A DNA stretch of 64,000 nt from Hyparrhenia diplandra (Eukaryota; Streptophyta; Magnoliopsida; Poales; Poaceae). Shown here one piece after another: positions 1 to 12,000 of the stretch; positions within the stretch are counted from its first letter, which is position 1; every line of letters begins with the position of its first letter. Both the position numbers and the translations under genes were made by a program. A model generated the notes under the pieces. It saw only the letters and a list, made by a program, of their open reading frames with translations. It was not told where the DNA came from and made no database searches. The stretch covers positions 62,001 through 126,000 of the forward strand of contig JADLZK010000232.1 of NCBI GenBank assembly GCA_015847255.1, written 5' to 3'.

Positions 1-507
1 TCATTATCAGTTCGTTCAGTCAGCGCAAGGTAAAATATACCTATCAGTACAAGAGAATCTTTTCTCAATTGAATAGATAATTCATGACAACTCCATTTTG
101 TTGCCAAGTGCCCAAGTACTTTTTTGACCCTTTTTTTTCCTCTCTCGTCTGTACATATATCTGTAACTGATCGGAGTAATATTGTTTCCACCTTTATCTG
201 CAGTGTCATTCTTTGAGGTGAGCAATGCAGGACACAAACTGAAACTCTGCAGAATAGTCCAATGGGCAGTTCCTCCTCCTGCAAGGGGAAAAACTCAGAC
301 AAATATCTGAATATTCAATTCCACACCTACTCCAAACTTAAGGCTAAGATAACTGTAGTTAGCTGTTACTAATATCTAGTATGCATACACAATGAAACAA
401 GAATAGGAGAAGAAACATAAAAGCCAAGACTGGCTGGCAGGGGTGAATGCTCTAAGCATATGACGTTTATTATTGAGCTCATTTCTAAATTTCACATATA
501 TATGCAG
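1..507. other. Upstream/intronic stretch, no exon resolved
   Basis: This AT-rich stretch precedes the first exon I can assign to the gene fragment that follows. One possible exon-like reading lies around 205-285, after a TTTATCTGCAG acceptor-like site, but I could not join it in phase to the next exon. The 5' end of that gene is therefore either here, unrecognised, or outside the window. Confidence 0.3.
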
Positions 508-2338
508 CTACTTGGAGTGCTAGAAAACTTGAAAGGAATAACATCAAACCAAGTTGCTTCTCAGTGTGTGCTCCAATCATATACAAGTGGAAATGCTCAG
601 CTTGTGAATAGAACTGATGCACAGACACTCTCGCAGTTTACTGCACATTTCATAAGTGATACAGATGAAGATAGAGGTTGCAACTTCGCAGCATATGTAC
701 CCTTAGAAGAGGATACACCATTGCAGGTAAAGCTAAATAAAAGGAACCTGAGTTCAATCTGGAACTTGTCTAGTTATGGACAACCTAAAACTTATACACT
801 ATCTATTCAATGGTTCTTCCAGAGGGCTGAGTGGATCAAGTACTTGGGAACTTTCACAAACTCTGAAGGCAGGGCTAATGCTGTCTACGATGCAGTTAAG
901 ACCACTAAATGAATCTTTATTTGAATTGGTATATGAATAACTAATAAAGTATGGTTTTTATGGCATCGGAAACTGCCATAAAACCACACTTCGTGAACTA
1001 TTCGTCTCATTTCTCCAGTAAGTCATTGTAGATAAAGACAAACTACCTGTGCTTGAGCAAAGCAGCTGCAAACCTTAGCACAAGATTCAAGCCTATAGTA
1101 GCATGGATTGAATTCACACAGGTATGCTACTACAAACCAGTAAAATTGTAACTTTCTCATCCAAAATAACTTTTAGAATAAACTATGCTTAGTAATCATT
1201 AAGCTCTCTCCATATACTTTTGTAGGAATGTGGACATTTGTTAAAGAAAGTTACACCTTACAGGTAAGGTCTCACTTTCTATTGAAAACTCCTTAAATAG
1301 TATTTAATAATCAAATAAACCAAAATAAAGTGCACCACTGATGTTCATATTTGGTTTCATGAGCAGTATGTCACAGATGCAGGAGCAGAAATTGTTGATG
1401 CAACTATTACAAATAAGAGATTTAATAGTTCAGATCCAGAGGATATGGACAACTTCCATGCTATTCTTTGTGTGAGTATCGACCATTCAGAATCTAATAT
1501 TACAACTCTGTAATGTTAATAGTTGACGAGCTCACTGTTGCATGTGATGTACAAAAGACCCATTCTCTTTTGGTCAGAAAAAGCGATTAATCCTGACACA
1601 ATTAACATTTATAACTTGACTGGTTGTATCAAATAAAGAATACCTGCAAAACACCAAATGCTCTATTATTTGACGCATTTTTCAGTGACTTCTCTCAGTA
1701 GCAGTTAACTAAGCTTGGTTCATGAATATTACAGACAGTGGACGTGGTCATTGATCAGACATATGCTTTGGAGCCTGCAGAGTACAAACTATCCACTTTT
1801 TTTGGAGAACATTAATTTAAGCCAAGATTCCTGCTATAGTTTTGTCTCAAACCGCAGCATATGGAGATTCGACAAAAGGATAGGAGCTTCTGGGACACTT
1901 GGTAATGGAAGCAATCCTACTGCTAAAACTCCAGTATCATATCTTTTACCTATGTAATGACCTATGTAATGATCTAATGGATTTTTCATCTAAAATAAAT
2001 GGTGTCATAGACATTTACTCTTTTTCCCCTTTTAAGATTGGTACGATGGAGCTATCTCACAGCCTCAGTTGGTTCTTGGAGATCTCATAGAAGTTTTCTT
2101 CCCAACAGGGAACTACACAACAATTTACTTCAGGAATCTTGCAAAGGCATGAGCTTTGTTCTCTTTACGCTACCTTTTCCTCTCATCATTTAATTAATTC
2201 GTGATGTCTCCCAGAACAAGGTTGTTGATCAGTGGAATTATAATTACACAGGAAGAAGGGGTCACAGAGATTGGCCCTGAAATGTGCACTAGGAGCATAT
2301 CCACACCCATGGAGCCTATAATCCTGCCCTGCGAATGA
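508..2338 (+). pseudogene. 3' part of conserved plant gene of unknown function, frame broken
   Basis: Exons read as 508-726, 823-909, 1038-1121, 1226-1263, 1367-1471, 1735-1901, about 2036-2148 and 2252-2338 (stop TGA). They give a continuous conserved-looking protein with motifs such as LLGVLENLKGITSNQ, FKPIVAWIEFTQ, YVTDAGAEIVDAT, MDNFHAILC, WYDGAISQPQLVLGDLIEV and STPMEPIILPCE. It resembles an uncharacterised family found across land plants that I cannot name or assign a function. Several lesions interrupt it. A run of seven T at 1797-1803 shifts the frame where six would keep it. One G appears to be missing at the 1226 exon start. No GT donor follows 909, where an in-frame TGA occurs. The last intron uses a GC donor at 2149. 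It may be a real gene with sequence errors or a decaying copy. The neighbouring ALIS gene converges on it. Confidence 0.55.
949..989. repeat. Short inverted repeat in intron
   Basis: Arms of about 16-17 bases (949-965 and 974-989, one bulged base) surround an 8-base loop. It sits in the intron that lacks a canonical donor in the preceding gene fragment. It could be a tiny MITE relic or a chance hairpin. Confidence 0.5.
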
Positions 2339-3343
2339 GAAACCCAGATGAACACGGCGAGTTGTCAAGCTACTGTACTAGCAAACCCTGGCAACTAGTT
2401 GATGGAAGCATTTAGGTTACTGACAAACTGATCTGGACAGAAGCATTTGCAAAGATAATTACACAATCGAGAAAGATATATTGAACTTTCTTTCAAATAT
2501 ATTGAGTATTTAATAAGCAATTATAAACCAAGCCCGTTGTATCCATGTTGAAAAGGAATTTGATGTAATTATCCAATAAATCATCTTATGAAACTCACAC
2601 AATTGTTTTCAATATGATATCTGCCTGTAATTTGTATTTTCTTGACTGATATGTCCTACAAAAATTATAAAATGGGATACTAAGTTACGAACTGCTTGCA
2701 CAGCTTGACTCCTGATTAGTCACAAGTACTTAGGTTACAACTTACAAGTATAAAAAACACTAATAAAAACAAAGCTGAACAACTCATAAGACATCATATC
2801 ATAAAAAATAACATAAGCCACTTGGACTCAGATGCTGCTACTATCTTTGTGTGATACAAATAGGGGAACTATAAAATAATAAGTGGAATAAGAATAAGAC
2901 ATAAATAATTGTATTTTATTCAAAATTACAATATATTTTTTTTTGAACATGCAGGAGCACTGCTTATTTTTTTTTATTGAAGAGAAGAAAAAACCTGTCC
3001 CTTACAAGCAACCACTCTGCCTCACCTAGCCAAAGCAGAGGGGTTGCCGCACAGTGCACATGACAAAAACACAATCACCTGGGAAATAGAAATAAAATAA
3101 CAACTTGACCTAAAAACTCATCAAACCAGCCCACTCTGACCTAGGTCTAGTTCTCAAAGCTTATGAGGTCAAGGTGTTATAGCAAAATATCGCATTGCCA
3201 GGTAAAATTAGTACAAATATGTTTTCCAGTTTCCACCATGCACCATGTTGTTGCTCTGGAATCAATAGCACACCCATGCAAGTGCAATTTATATTTACCA
3301 TTAGAGTGCTCTTCTATTTCTATAAAGAGAAGGTTCCAATGTA
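2339..3343. other. Intergenic region between convergent genes
   Basis: About 1 kb of AT-rich sequence separates the 3' ends of the unknown-function gene (+) and ALIS (-). It should hold both 3' UTRs and polyadenylation regions. Poly-T runs at about 2938-2945 and 2969-2978, followed by a moderately GC-rich segment to about 3170, look like an old minus-strand retroposed repeat. I see no coding exon. Confidence 0.4.
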
Positions 3344-5444
3344 TTAGTTTGGATAGTCCAGGGTACACCTATTCCATGACAAGAATGAGGGGTCTCCAAG
3401 AGTCCTGAAAAAAAGAATTAAGTGTGATTATCTCACTGTGAATATTAGAAATGACAATTGGTTTTTAATTAAAAAACAGAAGACAACAGAATATAGCATG
3501 TTCAAGAGATGCAAACGCATATGCTGCTGGTTTTTACTCTGTAGAATTTAGGTCTCAATAGTCATAATACAACGAAAACTATTTGGCTCCTCCTAGTATT
3601 TGTGTCTCAACATTCACAGAACTAAGAACAGTTTTAACTTAATCTAATATAATTGAAAATGCATCTGCATCTGAGAGAAACAATACATTATACCTTGGCT
3701 TAATCATGTAGAGAACTACAAAAAGCATTGCAAGGAAAAGGCAAAGACCACCAACAGTCAGATATGCAACACCAATAAAATTATTTTTGCCTCCAATCCA
3801 AGATGCAGTTGAAAGGACCAGTGCTTTTGACCCTCCAAAACTGTATGTGTTATAGTTGTTCTGTATAACCACTGTGAGTTGATCATTTTCCATAATATCT
3901 GTCTCAATCCTTCCATAGAGCTTTTCTGAAAGTTGGGAGGGCAGCAGTTCTCATCCAAACAATGAGGTCTTCTTGCTCACTTAACTAAACAATTGACAGA
4001 TAAAAAGGGAAGACAATAATTTAACTAATTGAAAATAGATGAAATGGAGATGGTGAAATTATTAAGTGTTGAAGACACAGAAACTCTCTCACATACCGGT
4101 ATGCTCTCATTTAGCTTAGCACCACCTATAAGATTTCCATTCTGAAAGTTTCTGGGATAAACATCACTGCCAAATTTTTTGTTTTGTCACTCTGCCAAGC
4201 TATATCCTTTTTATTCACTTCAATAGCTTTCTTGTTGACAAAAATTTTATATGTATCATTGAACAAACTCAAGCAACGAGGCCACATGGAACGATTGGAG
4301 CACCATCAGCACCATAAACTTCAGGCTCACAATCTTTTTTGTCAAGTGTGCAGCATCTTTTATACCGCAATTGCTTATCACTGCGACTTTTCACGTACCT
4401 TGGAAAAGAATGTAAAAAGAGTCTGAATGTCAGCATAATTAATTCCTACTGACCTGACATCATCAAAGTTAATTAATAACAGTTTAATGTATGTGGCTCC
4501 CTTCTAATGCAGTAGACCTAATCATGGTATTTAATTCAACAATATCATAGTTCAATATGCCTGTTAATGAAGTACTAGATACAAAAAGAACTGGAAGCAA
4601 TTAAGTTTTCTTGATAGAATAGTTGGTTCAAGAATGTACCGTCGATGATTTTGATAGAAGTCACCGATCTGGTAATATATTTGAATTGGGCTCTTCATAT
4701 GCTTAGGAACCTAGATGACAAACACCAACCAATTAGTCCACTACAGATTCTGCAGGATAAAAAATATGAAGGTATCTTAAGAGCACAAGCAATAAACAGG
4801 GGCAACTTTTGCTGGCATACTCACAGTTAGAGTTCTTGTGCATGATTTGTCCGTCTTAGTGTCTTGAATGAACCCAACTTTATCAGCCAAGGGCACACAA
4901 CTTGTATCATATCTATGTACCAGCTCCACAATCTACATTGCAGTCAAGTGAAAGACTAAATGCAAAGTGTAGGACAAACATTTCCTTTTTAAAAAAATAG
5001 TATGTTTTTTATATACCTCTTGTGAGGCAGAAAGCGATGCGAGACCAATTGGAACGAATAGGATGCCAACCAGTAAGAAGGTAGAAATGACCTGTGCTCA
5101 TGAAAGGTTTCCTGTAAGTCTAACTGATAATATAGCAACCAATCATCTGGAAAAAAAAACGATAGTGGTGAGGGGCCAAGCTGATTACAATTGCTGGAGT
5201 TAGCAGTGGTTTGCATGCTGGAAGCTCCTGCTGCGTAAACTTAGAATCTGCACATAGGAAGGGGCCAAGCCTTAGCCTTATGCATGCACCATTTTATTTT
5301 ATACAGATAATATTAAACTCTAAAATTTCCTCGGACAACACAGCATACATTTGCAAGACAAACGAAAGAAAAAGGGGGCCAGGGGCAAATACATTTGGGT
5401 TTATTGGATTTCTTCGAGTCTTCCAGCATTTCCAATGGATCCAT
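3344..5444 (-). CDS. ALA-interacting subunit (ALIS/CDC50/LEM3 family), frame interrupted by indels
   Basis: ALIS proteins are beta subunits of P4-ATPase phospholipid flippases, needed for ER exit and lipid transport. They have two membrane spans with a large lumenal loop between. Exons on the minus strand: 5444-5393 (putative start, MDPLEML), 5239-5189 (TQQELPACKPLLTP), 5091-5017 (first membrane span, VPIGLASLSASQE), 4932-4825, 4710-4640 (VPKHMKSPIQIYYQIGDFYQ), 4398-4097 (KSRSDKQLR; PIVPCGL), 3984-3694 (LIVWMRTAALPTFRK; NNYNTYSFGG; second span) and 3404-3344 (LGDPSFLSWNR, stop). Frame is broken at 5237-5239 (+1), 4270 (-1), 4175-4180 (-1) and 3922-3925 (+1), each in a homopolymer. Correcting for these gives 337 codons, normal for the family (about 350). 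Family identity is certain. Whether this copy is functional depends on whether the indels are real. The first exon is the least sure. Confidence 0.88.
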
Positions 5445-6053
5445 CTGCACTAGCAACAAAAAAGGTTGGGGGCAGAGTTAGCAAAGTCACTGCAAGAAGC
5501 AGACAAAATTAATTAACCAACTAGAAACAATTGGAATTCTGGGAGTCGAGAAAGTATTGTCAAAAGGCAAACACAAAAAACTGTAGAGAAGAAGAAGTCG
5601 TGTTAGTTAGTTGACTAGAGGGGAATTTGGGGACCCACCGACCCCTAAACAGTTGAGAAAAAAGATAATTAATGATAAAGACCGCGTTCATGACTGAGCT
5701 GCTTCTTTTTCGCCGCTTCACCTTTTTTGTTGTCCCTGTCCCATCTATTCTAAGCCACGATTGTGCGACGATAATGACATCGACACCCTACCAATTAGGA
5801 TCACGGGTTTGTACGGCGGTCGCAGGAAGATCACGACGTCTCAACCTAATCGCGCACGAGGAACCGGAATTCCACGGTCACGTGCGGCCGGCACCACCAA
5901 GGAGACTGCAGAATCGGGATTAATCACGTCCCTATAATAAGATGAAACAGGACCAGACGTTTGGCGGAACCATGGGGACATGCAAGGACGACTGGGGGCA
6001 GAATCAGATGAAGGAGCGGCGAAGTGGGTTGGATTGGGTCTTCGGGGGCTTAC

Positions 6054-6230
6054 CGGAGAGGGCTTCGATTGTCCGGACGGGAAAGCAGGAGGGGGATTGC
6101 GGAGGAGAGGTCCGGGGTGGAAATGGTGGAGGAGAGCAGAGAGAGCGACGGTGAGAAACCCGACGAAACGTCGTGAGGAGGACGAGAGAGAGAGAGAGAG
6201 AGGAGTGGTCGCGTCGCGTGGTATCCGATG
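6054..6230 (-). promoter_or_regulatory. Probable non-coding first exon (5' UTR) of the ALIS gene
   Basis: A GC-rich block with a CT-repeat on the minus strand (6187-6203) ends in a good donor, CCG|GTAAGC at 6054/6053. An acceptor GTGCAG lies immediately before the putative ALIS ATG at 5444. This fits a 5' UTR exon spliced over an intron of about 610 bases, a common arrangement in plants. CT-rich tracts near transcription starts are typical of grass promoters. The exact start is not defined by the sequence. Confidence 0.45.
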
Positions 6231-6548
6231 CGATGCGTGGGCCAGGCCCAACTCTGAGGACTGGCCAAATGGGCTATTCTTTTCGTGGATTGGGCTTCCT
6301 GTGAATGGTGGCCCACCGAAGAGGAAAGCCGCAAACGGAAAAAAAAGAACGAAGGGAGGCCCAATGGGATGCAGTTGCAGGAGGAGCTGGCGTTGAGCCT
6401 GTGGCAGCCAATGCAGAGAAGGTCTCCTCGGGTTGTGCTCCCACCATCAAACTCTCCAAGTTCCCAAGGCGTCGGCGTCGCTTCATCGTCTCTCCCACCC
6501 ATGATTCCCGATGCGTCAGTTCTTGCAATCACTGATTAATACTGCTAG

Positions 6549-6558
6549 TATATATATA
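6549..6558 (+). promoter_or_regulatory. TATA box of the DUF674 gene
   Basis: A run of alternating TA lies about 95 bases upstream of the ATG at 6651, followed by GC-rich leader. The spacing is right for a start of transcription near 6585. The gene is head-to-head with ALIS, about 320 bases from the presumed ALIS 5' end. Confidence 0.6.
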
Positions 6559-6650
6559 GGTCCCCGGGCTGCACGCCTTCGGTCGTCGTCTCATCTGGCA
6601 GCAATAGGCTTGGGAAACTGGAAAGGTTTCCCAGGAACAGAAGTGAAGCC

Positions 6651-9600
6651 ATGGCCGACGGCGGCATCAAGATCAAGCTCGCCGTGGACAAGGCACGAAA
6701 CCGCGTTCTTTTCGCCGACGCAGGCTCCGACTTCGTCGACGTGCTACTGAGCTTCCTGACGCTGCCACTCTCGGCCGTGCGGCTGGTCGCGGGCGCGTCG
6801 TCGCCCGGCTGCCTCTCGACGCTCTGCCAGGGCGTGAGCTGCCTCAGGGAAAGCAAGCTGCTGAGGTTCGACGCGTGCCACGACATGCTTCTCCGGCCTG
6901 GGCGTGAAGAGGAGTTCAAGTATGTAATCTCATCCTTGCTGGTTGCCCCTCTGAATCTGATGCATATCATTAGTACCTTAACAGCATTGCTGATCAAGTG
7001 ATCATAGAGGCACAGAGCCAGCACTGATCTGTACTTCTTCATATACTAGTATAGGGCCCGTACGTTGCCACGGTTTTATTTAAAAAAATACACTTGAAAA
7101 CAACAATGCCAGTAACTGATTGACTGACATAGGAGAACCCTTGTGCTTCATAGATAGCACCCAAGTGTCATTATCTATGTTGCTACACAAATCAAATGAG
7201 CATCAATTAAAAAAAATCAAACGAGCATTACAAATATTAAACCTGAAGCACAGAATACTGTTAAAACAGAAACATCTCGCCCACCACAACTCTACTGACA
7301 ACAATATGGGATATATCTCATAGTTGACTAACCCTTTTCACCAGGTCTATCATTTATTAATAATATCAAGTACAAAAATGCATTCCTGCCACCAATTGGA
7401 CATGTATGCCAAACATCATAAATAGCACCCTAGTCATCCAAGTCCAACCAGATGCCACACCACCAAAATTACAGCACTTGAGCAGCAGTGTTCAACTTTC
7501 TCCGCGATGCTGATTCGTGTGATGCTTGACAGGTATACCAGCGCAAAGGTTAACTCATCAGCAAGCAAAGCAAGGTGGTCGTCCTACACTCCCCTACACA
7601 GACATCAAGAAGCAAAATTTCCCATCAATTTCATCCAGTAGACATTCACACATCCACCCAATAGTAAGCAAATGATCTGCATGCCAAAAAGGTCATGTCC
7701 TACAAAAAAGCAATGAATGAACTATCTAAAAAGCAATGCAAAATCACCTACACAAACTATTTTGATGTCTAGTATATCCCCCATCTGAAGCACAGAAATG
7801 TACCTGGGAATGAACTATGATGCACCTAATATGGTTGACCAGTGGAGCTGTATTGTCTTCAAAAAACATCGGGTCATGAAAAATGCTAACCCTTGCTCTA
7901 TCATGTACTGACATTTCCACCGACATCTTTAGCATCTATCAGAAAGTTACTTGCATTGCATTATAGAACAGGAAGTAGGTGATGAGCAAGCTTGAGTTCC
8001 GTCATATCAAGCTGTAGATTCCAGGCAAAAATCATATCAGCAGTCTAATAAGCTTGAGTTCCGTCAGGACATCCATTTTGTTGATTCTAATCTAGCTGTT
8101 GATTCCAGGTAAAGAATTTTATGTTTCTATTGACCATTCATGTTAATTCCTCACATATATTGACCGAGGAGTATCCGTTACATTCAGTAAGAAAGAAGGG
8201 ATGATATAGTTTGAGAAGAATACTCTCTACAAAACATCCAAGGGGACAAATATTGATACCTGTATATTTCTCCGGCATTTGGAACCATGTCAAGGTTAGC
8301 TATTATAGTCTTTGACTTCTTGAAACTTGATAGGTCTCATGCAGTAATTTTTATCTGCAAAAGGCAGACCAGATGGGGAAATGAAATAAAACAAGCATAA
8401 ATTTTTGAGGCATATGGCAATCAGAAACTCAGAATATAAACTCGTAATTGATAAACATATCATTCAGATTTCATCACAAGAGAATTTCATGGTTAGTGAA
8501 AATTGGGAACCTGTTTCTGCTCGCAATATGATACCACAATAACCAGATCCTAGTGAGAACAGACTGGGCAAAATATACAGGAACTCAGGAAGAAGGATCA
8601 AAGAATCTAGATTGATAGAGAATTTCCTAGAAAATTGGGAACCTAGTTTCTTTACTCGCAGTTGGTGAAAAAGGTTTTCTTGTAGCAAATAACTGAAAAG
8701 GTGTCATCAAGGGCCAGCAAAAGTAGTCTTTTAGCATAGCACCTAGAGGTCATGATAATTATAAAACTTTTAGAACCACAACCACCCTCAATATTGAAAC
8801 GATGAAAGAATAAAAAATAATACTTACACTTACACAATGATTCCAAGCAGCAACGACACGGTCAGTGTGACTCTGTACTGTGTGAATGGAGCCTGCGGCA
8901 GCACGAATCATGGGGGCTCATGGCTCTGGGACAGATGTAGGATTTGATAGGGAACTCACAGCAGTGGAGACGAGTTCGTTGGAGTAGAGCCTACGGCGGC
9001 ACGGATCACCGGGCGATCGTCCATCCATAGCGGCAGCATCGAGGGGCTTTCCCGGCACTTCGCCCCGAGATTCCGCGTCGAGGGGAGTCCGCCACAATGC
9101 GCCCCAAGCGTCCTGCACACCCGGCGACGGCGTCCCCAACCCCGCATGCCCCAGCGTCCGTGTTGCCGGCACTGCGACCTCCCCTGACTGGTTGGCCGTC
9201 GCCGTCGCCGGCCCGGCCGTCCGCAGGCCGCCGCTTGCCCCTCTTGGCATTGCATGAAGTGGAAATAGTTAAGGGCATAAATGGAATGTAGGGGAAAAAA
9301 AGATGAAATCAGATTCTAGAATCTTAGGATCCAAACAAGAAATCTGGATTTTTGTTTACAATCTAGATTTTAGAAATCCACCTAAAATCCAGATTTTCGA
9401 AATCTAAAATCTCATCCAAACGGGGCCCTAGTCGCGCCGTGGGGAGAGGAGGTGTCGCGAGAGAGAGGGAGCAACGCCGCATGCGTCGGGATTGTGTGTG
9501 GGGAGATCGAGGAGCCAGGCAGAGGGACAGTCGCGCGTGCGGGAGGGGGGAGAAGAAGAGTCGCGTGCGCCTCAGCAGGGATTAGGATGGTGTTAGATGA

Positions 9601-11298
9601 GGTTTGATCCCAGCATGTTGGCCATTAGATGTTGGTGGGTGAGTGAGAGAAAAGATTAGAATAGACCGGAGCATTTATTTTAAAAATTGTTTAGCTTTAG
9701 TGTGTATTTTATTGGGTGTACTTAGAAAAGATTAGGAGATAATGACTGTGGTGATATGTGGTGGGACAGTTTTTACGTGTGGCTTTAGAAAGTTTTTTTT
9801 GGTGCATTACATGGAGCAGAGATAGAGAAAGGAAATGTGGTGCTTCTTGCACGAGAAACATGGGTGCGGCTGCTACGGCTGCTACCTTGGTGCGGTCGTC
9901 AGGAGCGAGCCGAGCCTGCTGCAGGTGCACGGCTCGGACTGCAGGTGTTGGCAAGTCATGGCCAGGGTGGCGCATGTGTTGAACCGAAGACAGAAGAAGT
10001 TCGTCAATGGGAACCAGCGGTATGTGATCAGTGATGACTTAGTGATCAAGGCAGCATCCACTGCCAAATATACTCTTGCTGCTTCAGAGAATCGATTCCG
10101 GTACGATTGATCACGGATTTGAGGAGATCGAAGTGTCTGTAGGCTGGACGGAGGTAAGCAAGTTTTTTTCTTTGATCGGTCATTTTTTTTTTTTTTTTTT
10201 TGATGAAGGGTCATAGTAAGATGTACTCCAGCAAGCAACTGACTAAATCCTCTGTGCCATTGTTCTTTCACCTCTATAAGGCGATTTTTTTATGTGTGTT
10301 ATCTGTTATCTATTAGGTTGTGTCTATGCTGAAGGCCTCTTTTTTCGTCTAAGGTTGTATTCACTGACACCTTCCTCTCCAAGAAGGAAACTGAAGTTCA
10401 TGCCACATTGAAATTGAGCATTGGTCCGAGCATTCAGCGTTGTCAGAGAGATGAAAAAACTGATAATTCTAAACAGTTTAGCATCAAGGTGTTCTACGAT
10501 AGGCACGAAAAGAAAGTCATGTACGCTGAATGCGACCATGAGTTTGTGGACCTGCTCCTCAGTTTCTTGGTTTATCCAGTGGCCTGTGTCACCAAGAACC
10601 TTGCAGGAACTTCTCATCCCGGATTCAGTTTGGACAATCTGTACGGCAGTGCTGTTGATCTCCACGCGAATAGCTTGCTAGGAGGTCCAAGTGCTTCTTC
10701 ACTCCCTCTTTCGAATACTAGTTCACTTTTGCTTTTCTATCCATTTCTTTTACTATGTATCTAGGCGTAGTGTATAACTAGATGCATAGCAAAATCAATG
10801 TATCTAGAAAAGCCAAAGTGAACTACAATTTGGAACGGAGGGAGTACTATAATACATAGACGTTGCTTGACCCCAGCATAGCCCCCTTTTGTGTTGGAGT
10901 AGTAGTCAAAAGGTGGTTCTCCATGTGCCGTCTTCCGTGGTGCGACGACCACACCATGCAGTTTGTTAACGACGGCTCGTACGTCGTAGATGATGATTTA
11001 TTTATCTACCAGGCTTCAGCAATGCGCGTTATGAAGCACTGGTGTAATAGAGAAATGGGGAGGGGTCTTGGAGATGGACATTGCAATCAGTAAGCAAGAG
11101 GTAAGCTGCGTGCTTTCTATTCTATCCTTTCAGCTGTTTTGTTACTATTCGTGGAGAGCTCACTTGGCTGTCACCATCGATATTTCGCAGGCTGTCGATC
11201 TGCTAAGAGCAACCTTGACTTCCAATAAGACGGCTCTGACGGACGTGTTCAAGAGCAAGCTGGAGGACAAGTGCCAACAGGCGCCATTGCTACTGTGA
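6651..11298 (+). CDS. DUF674 domain-containing protein, two repeats, transposon-loaded intron
   Basis: DUF674 proteins are plant-specific, of unknown biochemical function. The first exon, 6651-6919, reads IKIKLAVDKARNRVLFADAG then DFVDVLLSFLTLPLSAV, the DUF674 start. After a ~2.9 kb intron come 9828?-10153 (Cys-rich HEKHGCGCYGC, then FVNGNQRYVISDDL), 10317-10684 (second repeat, SIKVFYDRHEKKVMYAE, EFVDLLLSFLVYP), about 10861-11100 (CDDHTMQFVNDGSYVVDDDL) and 11191-11298 (AVDLLRATLTSNKTALTDVF, stop TGA). Three frame breaks are seen: near 10078, at T6 10340-10345 (+1) and at G4 11062-11065 (-1). The start of the fourth exon is also uncertain because a MITE sits just upstream. Family membership is certain. 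Exon borders at 9828 and 10861 are approximate. Confidence 0.85.
7046..7075 (-). mobile_element. Helitron-like 3' terminus (minus strand)
   Basis: Read on the minus strand, a short hairpin CCGT...ACGG (7073-7058) is followed after a few bases by CTAG at 7049-7046 and a host T. This is the standard Helitron 3' end, inserted between A and T. The element would extend to higher coordinates inside DUF674 intron 1. I could not identify its TC 5' end. A TAGGGCCC match to the inverted end at about 9431 suggests a TIR element as an alternative. Confidence 0.5.
7076..8890. other. DUF674 intron 1, AT-rich transposon body
   Basis: AT-rich sequence with no recognisable domain. Short direct repeats occur, for example AAGCTTGAGTTCCGTCA at about 7988 and 8050. 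It is most likely the body of the element ending at 7046. Nothing else supportable is seen. Confidence 0.35.
8891..9431 (-). mobile_element. GC-rich insert in DUF674 intron, possible transposon first exon
   Basis: A 300-base GC-rich island (8918-9278) abruptly interrupts AT-rich intron DNA. It holds open frames on both strands with no recognisable domain; the longest is minus, 9250-8918, Ala/Gly/Arg-rich. It is followed by degenerate palindromes (AATCTAGATTTTAGAAATC-like, 9355-9415) and ends in a GGGGCCCTA motif. Such subterminal repeats plus a GC-rich island are typical of grass DNA transposons. The superfamily is not determined. Confidence 0.35.
10702..10844. mobile_element. Stowaway-like MITE in DUF674 intron
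   Basis: The ends are inverted: CTCCCTC at 10702 and GGAGGGAG at 10837-10844, with matching inner arms (TAGTTCACTTT and AAAGTGAACTA). The length of 143 bases is typical of Tc1/mariner-type MITEs. The right flank is TA; the left flank is CA, a probable mutation of the TA target site. Confidence 0.75.
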
Positions 11299-11748
11299 GG
11301 CACAAGGTCAATGAGAAATTGGGACTTCAATTTCCGCGAGCGGGGGCTGTCCATACCACCACCATCACCTGGTGTATGGTACCAGGAAATCTTCGGACTC
11401 AAGCTCAGTTGCGGACTGCAATATAGGGGTCCACTTTGCAGTTTACATAGGTGGTGGCAGTTGGTTTGATCCAAGAAAAAAATTATGTTCTGGATTTATT
11501 TCCATGCAACTGTTGGCGTGCTTGTGTCGCACTTTGCACTTAAAATATTTTTTTTTTTCAAGAATGTTTTTTAGCTGAGTTTGCATGTTTTATTTTAACA
11601 GCCAGATATTATTTACATGTCATTAGTTTTTCCTTGATCAGATATTTTTATATCTAATCATTAATTTTTAAAATTTTGTATGGGTGAACATAAAATTATT
11701 TTTAAAACTATTTACATTTTTTTTATTTTGATTGATGTTTAAAAGCTA

Positions 11749-12000
11749 CTCCCTTCATATCCAAAAAGCATGATATTTAGGACAGCGGCATGGTCTCTAA
11801 AAATACAACTTTTGATCTTTTGTTATTATAAAAAATTTATCAAAGAATGATACTTTTATGAAAGTATTTTTCAAGAACAATCTATTCATATAGGTTTCAC
11901 ATTTGCAAACTCAACAACATAAAAGTTATTGATTGATTTATATTCTCAATTTTGACCCAAACCTTGTCATAAATGTCAAGTTTTTTGGATATAGAGGGAG
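11749..12000. mobile_element. Stowaway-like MITE downstream of DUF674
   Basis: A 252-base element with terminal inverted repeats CTCCCTTCATATCCAAAAA / TTTTTTGGATATAGAGGGAG, flanked on both sides by TA (11747-11748, 12001-12002), the Tc1/mariner target duplication. Confidence 0.8.

Noticed and set aside
5841..6251. A 136-codon minus-strand frame
   Set aside because: Fits better as the CT-rich 5' UTR exon and promoter of the ALIS gene, with a donor at 6054.
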